Source: Armigeres subalbatus
Taxonomy: Eukaryota > Arthropoda > Insecta > Diptera > Culicidae
DNA: 64,000 nt
Assembly: GCF_024139115.2 (NCBI RefSeq)
Contig: NC_085141.1
Span: forward strand, 43,831,065-43,895,064
Direction of reading: 5' to 3'
Shown: piece by piece, positions 30,641 to 42,925 of the stretch
Position numbering within the stretch: position 1 is the first letter of the stretch
Layout: each line of letters opens with the position of its first letter
Notes under the pieces: model-generated
Seen by the model: only the letters and a program-made list of their open reading frames with translations
Database searches by the model: none
Told to the model about the DNA's origin: nothing
Translations under genes and position numbers: made by a program

Positions 30641-30880
30641 CGTAAAAACCTGGATATGGTAGATCTAAAGGCCTTATTCCAGGGAATTCTTAAATGACCA
30701 AGAACCTATGCTGTGAACACATTCTCTTTATGAATCACAAAGGGCATGTGCCATATTTAAAACAACCTAATTGATCTTTGGTTACGCATGAAGACCTCAA
30801 GGCCTTATTCCAGGGATTTCTCCGATGGATCATTGGTTACTCATGTAGACCTTAAGACTTTACTGTAGGAATTTCTTGGA
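30641..30880 (-). repeat. 128-bp satellite, reverse units
   Basis: Two further reverse units (ATCACAAAGGGCATGTGCCA, TGATCTTTGGTTACGCATG, GGCCTTATTCCAGGGATTTC). These extend the satellite's footprint to 30880, about 6.7 kb from its first unit. Confidence 0.7.
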
Positions 30881-32341
30881 TGCGTTATACCATGAAAAGG
30901 AAATAGTGATTTGGTTCCGTAATGCACAAGGTAACATTCGCCCACCAAATAAATTATAAAATAAACATAAATTGTATGCTTCAATCAAATTGTTTCACGA
31001 CAAATTAGCAAAAATAGGACTTTTCATTAGTTGATACTTGATTATTCTGTCAGTTTCAATGCGTTTGTTTACATTTTTAGCAGGGTGGCCAGACCTGCCG
31101 ATTTCTCGGTAGTCCTACCGATTTTTGACACACCTATCGATTCACAGACGAATAATCAAAAACTACAGATTATTTCAAATTCCTACCGAGAACTATCGAT
31201 TTTCAACCCTCCAAACAAAAACATGGTCATCATAATAATCTTTATAAACGATCATCGTCATAAAGATTTAAATTATTTGAGTCAATTCACAGGCAATCTA
31301 ATATCAGAATAATTGAATCTCCAGTGTGTCGCATATACAGTGTCGACCCGATTTTGTCACTCCCCGATATTGTCTACCCCTGATTTTATCACGTTTTCGA
31401 CCCGATTTTGTCAACCCAAATTTTTTTGAAAATTCTAGTCGTTCTTTTGATTTTTGTAAATATTACCGTAAACAATAATGGTTTTCATGAAATAACTTTC
31501 ACCGCCTGTGGTTTATTATAAATCATTTCTGAGTACCTTTCAAGGATTTTTAAGCCTTTTTGACAAGAAATAACGGGTTCCAAACACGCAATTTACCTTA
31601 CCAAGGCATAAAATAATTCATATTCGTGAAATGAATTAAAAAATTGGAAATCATTTTTTTCCGATTTTGTCACATTTCCTATTTTATCACCCCAAAATTC
31701 GCTTCATCAACTTTTAATCTAATTGGGTCCTAAATCAACACTTCACTCAAATCCCCCTCCCCCTCTAAGCGTTACGTAATTTGTGGACGTTCCCTTAATA
31801 GTCCTAAGTCAGTAAAAAAGTTTTTTTTTTGTGTTTGAGACTTCTTAAGACATGTTTTGGGCTGAGCAACGGCTGTTGCTGAAAAGGCAACATTTCATAA
31901 CGAATAAACCATCAGCCCAATATGGCAGGCCCATATATTAACTGTCAAAGGTTGAGCGAAATGCCCTGCGATGTTTTGCTAGTGCGTTTGAGTTATGTTA
32001 TTCCGTACATTAAACAAGACCGAAAATGCCGAGTAAGCATTTTCCATCTATTTTTAAATTTTAAATTAAACCATGTTCCTTTCAACTTTTGAGACGGAAG
32101 ATAAACTGACGTGTTCAGGATGATTAACGATTAATCGTTCCCTAAAAGAAAATCGAATATCGATTCTTCATTTTAGGACTTAATTACTTTCAGATTTGTC
32201 AGAAATATAAAGATTTCTATTAGATTGAAAGCTTTTTCTTTGAAGCGAAGAAACAGTGCTATTTCTCAGCCAAATTCAAATGTGATGATACAACTTTTCT
32301 CCCGGTCCGATTTGAAGTCCATCAAAAACTTTGGAAATACT
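30881..32341. other. No gene; MITE-like fragments
   Basis: 31075-31215 repeats CCTACCGATTT-type words on one strand. 31375-31700 repeats CCGATTTTGTCAC, a motif of pogo-like short elements. 31755-31795 has CCCTCCCCCTCTAAGCGTTA and GTAATTTGTGGACG, related to the blocks at 61115-61265 and 63704-63845. No ORF with a known domain. Confidence 0.45.
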
Positions 32342-32484
32342 CCCAGTCAACACAAAGTCGTATATGACGCCACATAAGATGCTAAAGTGGAGGCCATATA
32401 CGTACAAGTTGTGTGAGGATGTACGTATATGGCCTCCACTTTAGCATATTATGTGGCATCATATACGACTTTGTGTTGACTGGG
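32342..32484. mobile_element. Fold-back element, 64-bp arms, 15-nt loop
   Basis: Arms 32342-32405 and 32421-32484 match at 62 of 64 positions; the ends read CCCAGTCAACACAAAGTCG and its inverse. Nearly the whole element is stem. The CCCAGTCAACA end looks like a MITE terminus. A transcript would form a long double-stranded hairpin, a good Dicer-2 substrate. Confidence 0.85.
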
Positions 32485-33406
32485 CTAAGAGTTACATCAA
32501 CAGTCATTAGATTGTTCTGCGATATTGATTTTGAATCTGAGAGATGTGAATCATCAAATCAAAAGGCAATTTTAGTTTCATCTTTTTATCAGTTGAAATT
32601 AAAATACTTAAAGCTGGCATACTGCTTGCTTAGTTCAATTTTCTGCGGATTCGTACCTCAAACAAATCGGAAGATTAATTTTTGTATGAAAATCAAACCA
32701 ATCCACTTTTAAAATGTGAAACTTTTTTGAGTAACAATATATGTAATAATTATACTGAAATTGATTTCAAATATAAAAAGAACACTGCTGGGCAAACCAC
32801 GAACTATGTTCTTTTATCTAGTTTCAGATTAAAATTAGAAAAGTGTTAGTCAAGTACGAGACACTGAAGACGACCTTACTGTTGAGGTCGAAATACGTAT
32901 CTGTCAAGGTACAATCAAGTGGTGGAATTAATGGAGAAGGTACAAACACGTCGTATGACAAGTGCTTAATTTTAGTTTTTCACGATTTACTCAACTCTAC
33001 TAATAATTTTAGCATGAGGAAATATCATATAAACCCGTCGGAAATTATATCAAACGTAACTGCTGAAGGAATGAAGAAAATCCATCCAGCCGTTTTCGAG
33101 TTATGCGGATACGAACACAGACCATTTCATTTTTATTTTATAGAGAAGATATAAGAAGAAGATAGAAGATACTAAAAAAGTACTTTACCTTGTGTAAATA
33201 TTGTCTAAAAGTGAATTTCAGTGATAAATTTCACTGACTCGAAAATACTTTCCTATTTTCAATATGGCCATCATGCATATCGAACAGAAAAATGTTGCTC
33301 TCTTCGAACACCATTATAAACTCTTTGTAATGCAAATATGCTTATTGGGGTTATTCATTTGACCACATTACGACCAAAAATTGTGGCTATGATCGACCTT
33401 TGAAAA
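32485..33406. other. AT-rich stretch with a family D fragment
   Basis: A family D block lies inverted at 32865-32935 (GAGGTCGAAATACGTATCTG, GTGGTGGAATTAATGGAG). A 103-codon frame at 32843-33154 runs through it and has no recognised domain. No gene supported. Confidence 0.45.
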
Positions 33407-33609
33407 TAGAACCTATTAAGGGTATGCGATAACACACTTTTTCCTAACGAAACGGAACGAAACGAAATTTAAAATGTCTATGTTGATTCGGATCGAAACG
33501 AAACGAAATATAGATTTCTTTCGAGACTTCGAAACGATACGAAATCGAGGTTCATTTAATTCGAAATTTTTCGAAACGAAACGAAATTTTGATTTTTTTT
33601 CCGCGGAAT

Positions 33610-34930
33610 TTTTATTGAATTGGTTTTACATTACGTACGCAATTCTGATTTATCTTTTTCGGAATCGAATAATTGTTTTGCGACCAAAAGAGTTATAATA
33701 ACTTATGAGGCAATCTGTGATAAATCGCCACATTCTCGCCGCATATACCATTGGCGATAAGGCAATACCCCAGCATTTGTGCCGCTTTCATAGGAATTCA
33801 TCGTGGAGCGTGTGCTCCTGAATCTGATCAATTTTATATCAGTGTTATATAAAGTATATAAAAATAAAGAAATTGTGGGATTTTTCATATACGGATTCAA
33901 ATTTCGCTTAAAACCTTAGTTCACTTAAGAATTATGTAATTATGCTTAAGCATGCTTCACATTATCTTGTCAGCGTGGTTTTACAGTATTGAGTTAGTCA
34001 AAATTTGAAAATGAATGCTTAGATTTATTTTTTTATTTAGTGGGATACTTAAGTATGTATCCACATCTGTCAGGCGTATACGCAGATATAGAATTAATAT
34101 TACTAGATCAACATTTGAAAAGGGTGTGTCTGCCAAAATTTATTCCTTCTTATTCCTCGTCTACATATATAGCATACATTTGCTCACTAGAAGAATCATG
34201 TGCATTTCACAGCCCGATTGTCTTATATACAGTCAGCTCGACAAACTGATCTATTGTGTGTGTGTCCTTGTCAGATGAGAACAGCTGTTATGGTCAGTAT
34301 GTGCTGAAAGCAATCATAAGTAAAGAATTTTCATCAATTTTAATGATCTTTCAACCCGTTCTGAATTTTATTGCAAATTCCATGCGTAGATCTAGAAATG
34401 CCCACAAATCTGCAATGTTCCTCACATATTGTGCAAATAGTCGAAGAAGAGCCTAATAACGTTCCTTAACTGTACACGTCGTAGTTGCTAATCATGATTG
34501 GTCGAGAAACAGCAAATATGCATAGCTCACCAATTAAATAATATTCTTGGGATACAAAAAAGTTATTCTTATTGTATACTTGCTTCGGAGTTTTCAATTC
34601 ATGAACAATAACGATGCTGGTCAATAACGGTGCTTATAGTCAATTTAGTATTAGGAGAGGAAAATTAGTGTAACACTCATTGTTTTTAGAGACCGAGGTA
34701 TGCTCTGTATCTCCGTGAGCGCTACGGAAAAGGAATCGTTGGTTAGTTGAGAAAGTATTCATGTGGTAAGCGACAAAATATTTATTGTAAACGAAGTTTA
34801 TTTTGAAAACAAGAAGATGAAAACTGTATTCCAAATCAATCCAACGCAAGATCAATGTGCTTCGTTTAATAATTTTCTACAACACGATCGATTCCGCACT
34901 AAATGATTTTGTGCTCTTTGATACAGACAT
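33610..34930. other. Interior of the 3.1-kb element, left part
   Basis: AT-rich, several short ORFs without recognised domains. No RNA gene seen. Confidence 0.4.
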
Positions 34931-34940
34931 TAGTTTTATC

Positions 34941-36024
34941 CATTGGTGTAACTACAGGGAGGCTATAGCCCCACCTAGGATCAAACTAGCCCCCTAGAAT
35001 TTTATCTACTTCGCATAAGTATTGCACATATCTAGCTGTCTGAGCTTAACTACAGATAATGAATTTTATTCATTTTCTCTCTTTTCCAATCTGTTGAATC
35101 TGTTTTTGGTTTCATGTTTTTGAATTTCGAATAATGCAGGACCAAAAAACAATGAAACAATGAAACGTTATAGGTCTCAGGATTGTGATCATCATCAGAA
35201 TTTTTTGTATTTGTCTGAACATGATTATTTGTCAAGAACATGAAACTAAGCCTTTACCAATTTGGCAATCTTTTTAATTTACCTATATCAACGTATGATG
35301 ATCTATTTGGCTCGAAGTCTTCAGCATGCTTAGATGACCGAAGAATTTCAAACAAATTCTGATTTTATCAATCAAATTTCTCAGTAAACGAGCAATCGTT
35401 AAAAAATTTCAAGTTTTTTTTTAAGTTTTGTGGAAAACAATTATGATCTCATGCTTTCTAAAATAGACCTATAAGGCGCAGAATCAAAAATGTGATACAA
35501 TATTTTCATATGCATCTATCCAATTCAGGCATTTCCGATTTGTCTGGTAAAGTGTTTTAGGGATTTCGTAATGCTGCTATTTCTTGAAAATTTAAAATTT
35601 TCAGTAAACAATTTAGGCTTCTTTATTTTCGACAAAGTTTTGGCAAATCTCTCAGATTTTAAAGAGAGGTAATTTAAGTTTTGATGAGAAAGAACTTGGA
35701 ATGCTGTTGGATGGATTATAAAAATCCACAGATCCAATTTCCAATACAATCCAATTTTGCTTTGCTAAGGCTCGTATGATTTTTTCACATTTCTTTTTTA
35801 TAGGCTGAGTGTCGTGGACCATAATTTATAATGTTCAAATCGTGAATGAATGTGATGTATGTAAATAGGTCAATGTTTGTTTGGTCGGCCAACTTGCGAA
35901 CAATATATACTAGTTGTTTTGAGCATTGAGCGAAAACGATAACTTAATTGTTTTGAGTGAAAAAGTAGAAATAATTTTAAAAAAAGTTAGACCCCCCTAG
36001 AATTTTCCATTAGTTACGCCAATG
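34941..36024. mobile_element. Inverted-repeat element nested in the 3.1-kb element
   Basis: CATTGGTGTAACTA at the left and its inverse (one mismatch) at 36011-36024, with TTTATC at 34935-34940 and 36025-36030. Each end also carries CCCCCTAGAATTTT, in the same orientation. About 1.08 kb, no coding capacity. Confidence 0.6.
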
Positions 36025-36534
36025 TTTATCACTTCGCGTTCTCCCACACTAGCTGGCGTGATCAGCATCAACACGATCGATTGCACACTGGTTAAACAAA
36101 TTTCTGCTACGCGATCATTCCGCATTCATATTGTGCAAATACTAAAAAAAATATCACAAGATTTTAATCATGGAAACACTGAAGACGTTTTATAGAAGAA
36201 ACTACTTACGTATTCGTCGACTAAGAATGGGATGAGTAAGCGTTAATAGAAAAATTTGTATAACTTAAAATTTTGAAAACAACTTAACCATTTTGCAGCC
36301 AAAATTTTTTATGATATAAAGTATGTTTAAATTCGTTTCGAAATTCCGCGGAATTCCGTTAAATTTCGTTATAAGCTAGTTTTTTTCTAGCGAAATTTTT
36401 GTAATTTTACGAAACGAAACGAAATCAAGAAATCAGATTTCGCCATGCTCGAATTCCGCGAAATTCCGCGGAATTTCGTTTCGAACCACCTGTAACGAAA
36501 TTTTTCGAAATACCGCATATGCTTAGAACCTATT

Positions 36535-37676
36535 GCGCTCTCCGCTGCTCCGGAGCAATTCATCCATTGAAAAATCCTTACTACCAGAGGCAATTGAAAT
36601 GTATTGATTTATAATAAAAGTAATTGTATCATTACAAATAAGTAAGATAATATTAATCAAACACGGAACATTAGCTAATATTATAAGTTAATAAGAAAAA
36701 AGAAACATTGTTGAACAACAGTTAATAAATTCAGCTGGAAGAATTTCTCATAATCTAAAATAAAATTCTTTGTGATCCTGATACTTGAAATATGAAGAGA
36801 GAAAGTTCCAATCGAATAGTTCCATGTGATGAGAAAATACAACAAATTTGTGAAAACATAACGAAGAACATAACGAAATTGTTCGGATTCTACCGAGTGT
36901 GCATGGTGACACAATCCATGTTTCAGTGAAAGGAAATAAAAACTTTCAGAGTCTTCCTAAAAGGAAACTCACGCATCCCAGCCTCACCGGCATGGGGCAC
37001 GTTCCACCATTGTTTCCATGGAATTGCTTCAATTCTGGAATAAAAACGCTACACAGTCACTTGATGCTTGGGACTGTCGAGCGTAAAAATGATTAAATTT
37101 CCTACATACACACACACTGGCAAAGGCCCCGAGGCTATATAAATGATACCACATTACTCGTCTTCGTTTAACACTTTCCTGCGATGCTACTTCTCATTCT
37201 GCCATGGTGGGGTTGGGCTCTACAATAGGAGTGTGCATTAAAATCAGCAGACGAGTGGTGTCCCAGATGCTCGAATGAGCATGTAGGAGCTGCTGGCGCC
37301 TCGGCAGATGGAATGATGGAAAAGTTTGGGGATTTATTCTACATTTTATATGTTTGAGCCAGCAGTGCTCATTCTGTTAAATAGTTTATAGCTGCAATAC
37401 GATACGGGTGATACATCTAAAGATTTTTCAATGAGTCAGTTACCAGCTGTGGGACGTCTTTTGCAATTCGTTTTCGATCGATGGAGAATAGGATCACCGA
37501 AATGGAAAACTGTATGTAAGAAAAAAAAACACCTTAATAAAAAAGCTCCGCTTTTTATATTAAGGAATGGAGTAATCCTATTTATTCTAATTAGCAAGTT
37601 AAGGCTGAAGTCACCTGTTCATAGTAGTTGTCTCAATCCTACTTGGTTTGCAACCTCATAATTAGTGACCGGCAGT
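36535..37676. other. No identified gene; possible TATA element
   Basis: 36890-37430 is less AT-rich than its surroundings and looks non-repetitive. TATATAA at 37137-37143 follows a GGCCCCGAGGC block, the layout of a TATA promoter, but no clear initiator or ORF follows. Leave as unassigned, possibly host regulatory DNA. Confidence 0.35.
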
Positions 37677-38435
37677 GTAAAAAACCCTGATTAATCCACC
37701 TAGCGGTGATGGTGCCTTTCTCGTGCAAATAAAAAATTGTATTTTGTTCATTACTTCCGTGCCCATGGTCCAATGTAGCCAATTTTCTATAGGAAACAAT
37801 GGTATAGAAGTCTGCGTCGAATGCAACTTGTTGCGAGCAAATCGGTTGAGAATAAGTGCCCGAAAAATGGGTGACACTTTTTACGAGATTATTCTGGAAA
37901 AAAAAGTATTTTGGCCATAACTTCCTATCTCATAGTCTGATCTGGCTAATGGGATAGGATTCCGCGTCGAATGCAACTTGTTGCGAGCAAATCGGTTAAG
38001 GATAAGTACTTTAAAAATGAGTGAGATTTGTTTGCCAAAGACATACACACACACATTACACACAGACATCACCTCAATTCGTCGAGCTAAGTCGATTGGT
38101 ATATAACACTATGGGTCTCTGGGCCTTCTATAAAAAGTTCATTTTTGGAGCGAACATATAGCCTTAACGTATACTTTGTATACGAGAAAGGCAAAAATGT
38201 ATTTTGACCATAACTCCGAATCCCATAGTCCGACCCGCCCAATTTTCAATAGGAAACAATGGGACAGGATTCTGCGTCGAATGCAACTTGAGAGCAAATC
38301 GGTTGAAGATAAGTGCTTGAAAAATGAGTGACATTTTTTCGCGATTTCTCTATAAAAAATAGTATTTTGGACATAATTTCCGATCCCATAGTCCGATCAG
38401 GCCAATTTTCAATAGGAAATAATGGGACAGGATTC
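37677..38435 (-). repeat. Family A repeat with internal tandem amplification
   Basis: An inverted family A copy: its right end AACCCTGATTAATCCACCTA is at 37682 and its left end GTATACGAGAAAGGC at 38178-38192. The segment with GGACAGGATTCTGCGTCGAA, CAACTTGTTGCGAGCAAATC and ACTTCCGATCCCATAGTCCG is repeated about four times with a period of about 150 bp, twice inside the copy and twice beyond its left end (38197-38435). Confidence 0.7.
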
Positions 38436-38439
38436 TTGC

Positions 38440-38500
38440 TTTGTAGCCGCGCATCTTACCGCACGGTTAAGGAGGGCCCAAAATACGAATACGACAGACA
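38440..38500 (-). mobile_element. SINE head fragment (same family as 12480)
   Basis: Reverse complement reads CTTAACCGTGCGGTAAGATG then CGCGGCTACAAAGCAAG, matching the A-box region of the SINE at 12480. Body and B box are missing. Confidence 0.55.
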
Positions 38501-40128
38501 TACGATCAACATGATTGAGTCTTGATGTGTGTTTTGTTTTTCCTCAGTTTTATGGCGATCGCATTTTTTTGGTTCCACCAGGAAACCGCTGATTTTGTGT
38601 GTTATCGTGAATGCTTTTGGCTGATGCTGCACTTTTGATCGGTTCGGCTAGTTTGGTTGGTATTATTGGTTGGTTTGGTTAATTCTGGAGAACTATTTCC
38701 TTAAGTTTGTCTTTGAAAAGTTTCCAGTTTTCTTCTTGTATTTTCCATCTCGGTGCTCGTGATTTTTGTTCACAAGGATGAGCGTATCATAATTGGGAAA
38801 TTATCACTGCCATGTTGAGTCAATGTTCGTCAAACTGTTTGACTGGTGTGTACGCTGCATAATAGATAGCTTTTAATATTGCAATGTAACGTAGATTGCA
38901 TATGCAATATATCATTCGCCCATCCATACTCAGCAAAACATTACTCACGAAATAATCGAACGTTGACCCATTCTGTAATCTGCGAGATAAATCCCTCGTT
39001 TTATACGCTCTGATTTATGCGACACTTGTGGCCTCACATATGTGTGAAATGCATTTCATGCGAAAAATTATCGACTTCAATCGGGAATTGAATTGCCGGC
39101 AAGCGTCGGAAAAATATCAGCCAAAAAAAGCAAGTCAAACGGATATTGTAAAACTTTATGTAGGTATTTGCTCAAAAAATTGTCGCACGTTAAGCAATAA
39201 ATAAATCCGTTGTTTTGTCCTGCCGCTGTGTCGCCCCCTTCTGTATATTCACGATCACCGATGTATACAAATTGCACTGATAAATCATCTTTTTTCAGAC
39301 TCCCAGGAAAACCCCTTTTATAGCTTCATTGTTCTCGTTACTTTGCCGGGATTATAAATATTTTTTCAACGACAATTCAATAATATCAATTTATTACCCA
39401 CCGGGTATCGAATGCACAGTTTCACGATAAAGCCGAATACAGAAAAAAAAGCGAACACAATCAGACATGGCAGGCACGGGAAAGCTGAGGTGAGATTTTC
39501 TTCGTCTGGTCTGAAATCCGAATGTGCCAATTGCGAGTCCCGCTCGTTTTATGAAGCGGCAGCAAGGTTGCCCAATGTGTGCAAGAAGTGGTTTTAAGAC
39601 TCCCTCGGGTGACGCTGGATGGATTGATTGCGTCCGTGGCTCGGTTGAGTCGTATAGATGTGGCGTATTTAAGGTAAGCTTCTGGCTCGATTTTGATGTG
39701 ATTTGGAAGCGGTGCGATGAATGGTAAATAAATGAAATAAACGTTTTGATAGCTGCATTTTACATTTTGAATTTAATAAGGATGGAAAATGATTTTGAAA
39801 TCATTCAATTTAAAGGATCAATTTGATGATCTTCAAGAGCAGGTACAGTGCTTGGCAGGCCTTTGTGTAACATGAATTTATAGTTATTTGAATTCTAGCG
39901 TGATAGTGTGTCTAATATGCATATTATCCGATACCGATATTTATCTTATCGATTTAACATCTCACGTGACTCGCCATATACGCAACCGCGCCAACGCGGC
40001 GTAATTCAAGTTGAGCATCAGTGTTTGCCATGACTTACAACACGTTCGCATTGATATTGAAACAATGAAAGTAATGAAAACTGAAAATGGTTAGCAACTA
40101 GAATCAGGGATAAAGTAAACAAAAAACC
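38501..40128. other. No identified gene
   Basis: Mostly AT-rich. A GC-richer patch at 39410-39690 holds short overlapping open frames and a GGTAAGC donor-like site at 39672, so an exon cannot be excluded, but no domain is recognised. Confidence 0.4.
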
Positions 40129-40130
40129 TA

Positions 40131-40277
40131 GACTGCCGTAATCTGAAAAAGTGACGTTTTAACCATTTTCCGAAAATGGTGTTAACGAGTAGTACTCATC
40201 GAGCTCTTTAACAGAAAAATGGAAAACTGGTATGTTGTAATTTGGCGCATACGTCACTTTTTCAGATTACGGCAGTA
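40131..40277. mobile_element. MITE, 26-bp termini ACTGCCGTAATCTG
   Basis: ACTGCCGTAATCTGAAAAAG at 40132 and its exact inverse ending at 40276, extending through GTGACGT. TA is present at both outer edges. About 145 bp, no coding. Confidence 0.8.
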
Positions 40278-40956
40278 GAGCAGCATTGCGTATTTCGATT
40301 CGTACGAAATTCTATGGAGTCGAGTATGTTTGGCATACGTCTTTCGATTCGATCCTAAAAACTATTGTTCGAGAATACTCGAAAAGTACATGAATATCAA
40401 GATATTTTCGCATTATGGATACTAGACAGCACACTGGAAAACCTGGGTGACGCGGATAGAATCGATTTGGTTGTCAAAGTGAAGCCCAAATTTTCTATTG
40501 TGCCGGAGCCAAACATTAAAAATTGTGATTATGTTCGTTTCAGATTCTATATTGAGAAGTATTGTTATTATTGGGGAAAAAAAATGAAAATAAACTTAGT
40601 ATGAGTTTTGTATTATTTGTAACAAATATTTTCACATTATATTTCGAGTGAAAGCACTCTTTTTGAAATTTCATGAGATTCAACAGCTTATTGGAACAGG
40701 AATGTATGTAAATCATCATTAAGTCATGTAGAGTCTTGCACATTTGTGCGCCCTCATGCAACATGGAATGAGAAATTCGAAGAGCGGGAAATGTTTGACA
40801 GCTGAGTAACGACAAAATAATTTTGCTTATGGGTTTGATTCCAACCAGTGGAAAACCATTCAAGTCGAATAAAAACCTTCGATATTTTCATTATGCTTTT
40901 CTACCAGGATAAAAATTTACCATTGGATCAATGGTATACACAATCGATTCACCATA
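40278..40956. other. AT-rich stretch without gene
   Basis: A 79-codon frame at 40365-40604 (contains DADRIDLVVKVKPKFSIV) has some protein character but no recognised family. Nothing else. Confidence 0.35.
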
Positions 40957-41347
40957 TTGACAAATCCAAGTGATAAAAAGAAGAAAACAGGCGATGGTGA
41001 GAAACAACAAAATCGTTCATGGCGAAGTATACGGCGGCGATTTTAAAATGTCCGTATAAAATTAAAAACTAATTCTAATTAAAAACTATAATCAATGTAA
41101 AGTGCGAGAAAAATGGAAATCTATATTTTAGGTGCATAACACGAAAAAAAATATTTTTTTGGAATAATGTGTTCTAAATCTAGCTTTTCATTTTTCTCGC
41201 ACTTTACATTCATTAGTTTTTAATCAGAATACCTTTAGAATTTGATACGAGCATTTTAAAATCGCCGCCGTATACTTTGCCATGAACGATTTAGTTGTTT
41301 CTCACCATCGCATGTCTTCTTCTTTTTATCTCTTGGATTCGTCAATA
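40957..41347. repeat. Long imperfect inverted repeat, about 170-bp arms
   Basis: The left arm (about 40957-41130) and right arm (about 41190-41347) share, inverted, ATTGACAAATCCAAG, GATAAAAAGAAGAA, GCGATGGTGAGAAACAAC, AAATCGTTCATGGC, AAGTATACGGCGGCGATTTT and AAAGTGCGAGAAAAATG, with small gaps. The loop is about 60 bp. It may be a fold-back transposon or a hairpin-RNA locus. Confidence 0.8.
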
Positions 41348-41489
41348 ATATACAGCAGGGTTTGAATACAAAGGAGAATGAGAAAATCTCTCACTTATCA
41401 TGTCTGTATACACTCTTGATAGGTAGCATACCGTGAGAGACGTTTTTCGGTAGCTGTTACGATAATGCAGCGGTTCTCAACCTGGGGTA

Positions 41490-41929
41490 CATGTACCCCT
41501 GGGGGTACCTTTGCCGGGCCCAGGGGGTACCTCGGTCAAAAATGCATAATGGCGGATGTATCACAATTTTAATCAAAACTTATCGATAAAGTTTTGATAA
41601 ATGTATAATTTTTTGATTTCAAAATTTTGTCTTGTACGATCAGTAACTCAAAGACTACTGAATCCTGTCCTGCACAACCACCACAGTGGATGAAGGGCTT
41701 TGGGACAAAAGATCAAAAGGACAGAACGACGAACGAACAAATTTAAAAAATCTTCTATGCAATCAACCTGATCGAAACAAAATGTTGAACCATATGTTAA
41801 GAATATGGTTCTGAACAAATATTCAGAGTCTACACGTTCGGTAGCCTCCATTTGAGAGACACGAAGGCTTTTTTCCTCAGTTGCTTCGTTGCAAGAAGAT
41901 TAGATAGAACCATAATTATACGCTTCTTG
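41490..41929. other. Unique left arm of the minisatellite-bearing hAT element
   Basis: Between terminus and array: a GGGTACC-rich subterminal part, then about 400 bp of ordinary AT-rich DNA. A minus-strand 67-codon frame (41648-41851) has no transposase features. Confidence 0.5.
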
Positions 41930-42925
41930 AAAGCCTCTTTCTAAGGAGCTCGGAGGATTCCTTTCAAGAGGATCGGAGGACTTCTTTCAAGAGGTTCGGA
42001 AGTCTCCTTTCAAAAGGTTCGGAAACGTAGTTTCAAGTGGTTCAGAGGCATTATTTCAAGAGGCTCGGAAGCCCCCTTTCAAAAGGCACGAAAGCCCTCT
42101 TTTAAGAAATCTGGGAGCCTCGTTACTAGAGGCTCAGAAGCCTCCTTTCAGCAGGCTCGGAAGCCTTCGGAAACCTTCTTTCAAGAGGCTGAGAAGCCTA
42201 CTTTTAAGAAGCTCGGAAACCTCTTTTGAAGTGGTTCGAAAGCCTCCTTTCAAGAGGCCCGGAAGCCTCCTTTCAAGAGGTCCGGAAGCCTCTTTTCAAG
42301 AGGTCCGGAAGCCTCCTTTCAAGAGGTCCGGAAGCCTCCTTTCAAGAGGCCCGGAAGCCTTCTTTCAAGAGGCCCGGAAGCCTCCTTTCAAGAGGCCTGG
42401 AAGCCTCCTTTCAAGAGGCCCGGAAGCCTCCTTTCAAGAGGCCCGGAAGCCTCCTTTCAAGAGGCCCGGAAGCCTCCTTTCAAGAGGCCCGGAAGCCTCC
42501 TTTCAAGAGGCCCGGAAGCCTCCTTTCAAGAGGCCCGGAAGCCTCCTTTCAAGAGGCCCGAAGGCTTCCTTTCAAGAGGCCCGGAAGCCTCCTTTCAAGA
42601 GGCCCGGAAGCCTCTTTTCAAGAGGCCCGGAAGCCTCCTTTCAAGAGGCCCGGAAGCCTCCTTTCGAGAGCCTCGGAAGCCTCCTTTCGAGAGCCTCGGA
42701 AGCCTCCTTTCGAGAGCCTCGGAAGCCTCCTTTCGAGAGCCTCGGAAGCCTCCTTTCAAGAGGCTCGGAAGCCTCCTTTCAAGAGGCTCGGAAGCCTCCT
42801 TTCAAGAGGCTCGGAAGCCTCCTTTCAAGAGGCTCGGAAGCCTCCTTTCAAGAGGCTCGGAAGCCTCCTTTCAAGAGGCCCGGAAGCCTTTTAAGAGGCC
42901 CGGAAGCCTCCTTTCAAGAGGCCCG
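41930..42925. repeat. 23-bp minisatellite, left block
   Basis: Consensus unit GGAAGCCTCCTTTCAAGAGG plus CCC (23 bp). Units at 41930-42235 are degenerate; from about 42236 some 30 units are regular. Two variant clusters stand out: about four units with TTTCGAGAGCCTC (42656-42745), then about six with AAGAGGCTCGG (42746-42870). Each unit can form a small stem (AAGAGGC against GCCTCCTT with a bulge). Since 23 is not a multiple of 3 and the unit lacks plus-strand stops, all three plus frames stay open and encode a 23-residue repeat; I treat this as a by-product. Confidence 0.95.

Larger units (their letters stand above)
33418..36523. mobile_element. 3.1-kb inverted-repeat element with 11-bp target duplication
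   Basis: TAGAACCTATT lies directly on both sides (33407-33417 and 36524-36534). Ends AAGGGTATGCG and, inverted, AAGCATATGCGG are imperfect terminal repeats. Just inside both ends are arrays of the pentamer CGAAA (AACGAAACGAAAT on the left, its complement on the right, TTTCGTTTCG), likely subterminal binding sites. The 11-bp duplication is longer than in hAT or mariner and is compatible with a MULE-like element. No transposase was found; another element is nested inside. Confidence 0.72.

Noticed and set aside
37137..37143. TATA promoter of a host gene
   Set aside because: Only the TATA-like word is present; no initiator or downstream ORF, so it is noted only in the region entry.
42236..42925. 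CRISPR-like array
   Set aside because: Repeats are directly adjacent with no unique spacers, and the genome is eukaryotic; this is a minisatellite.
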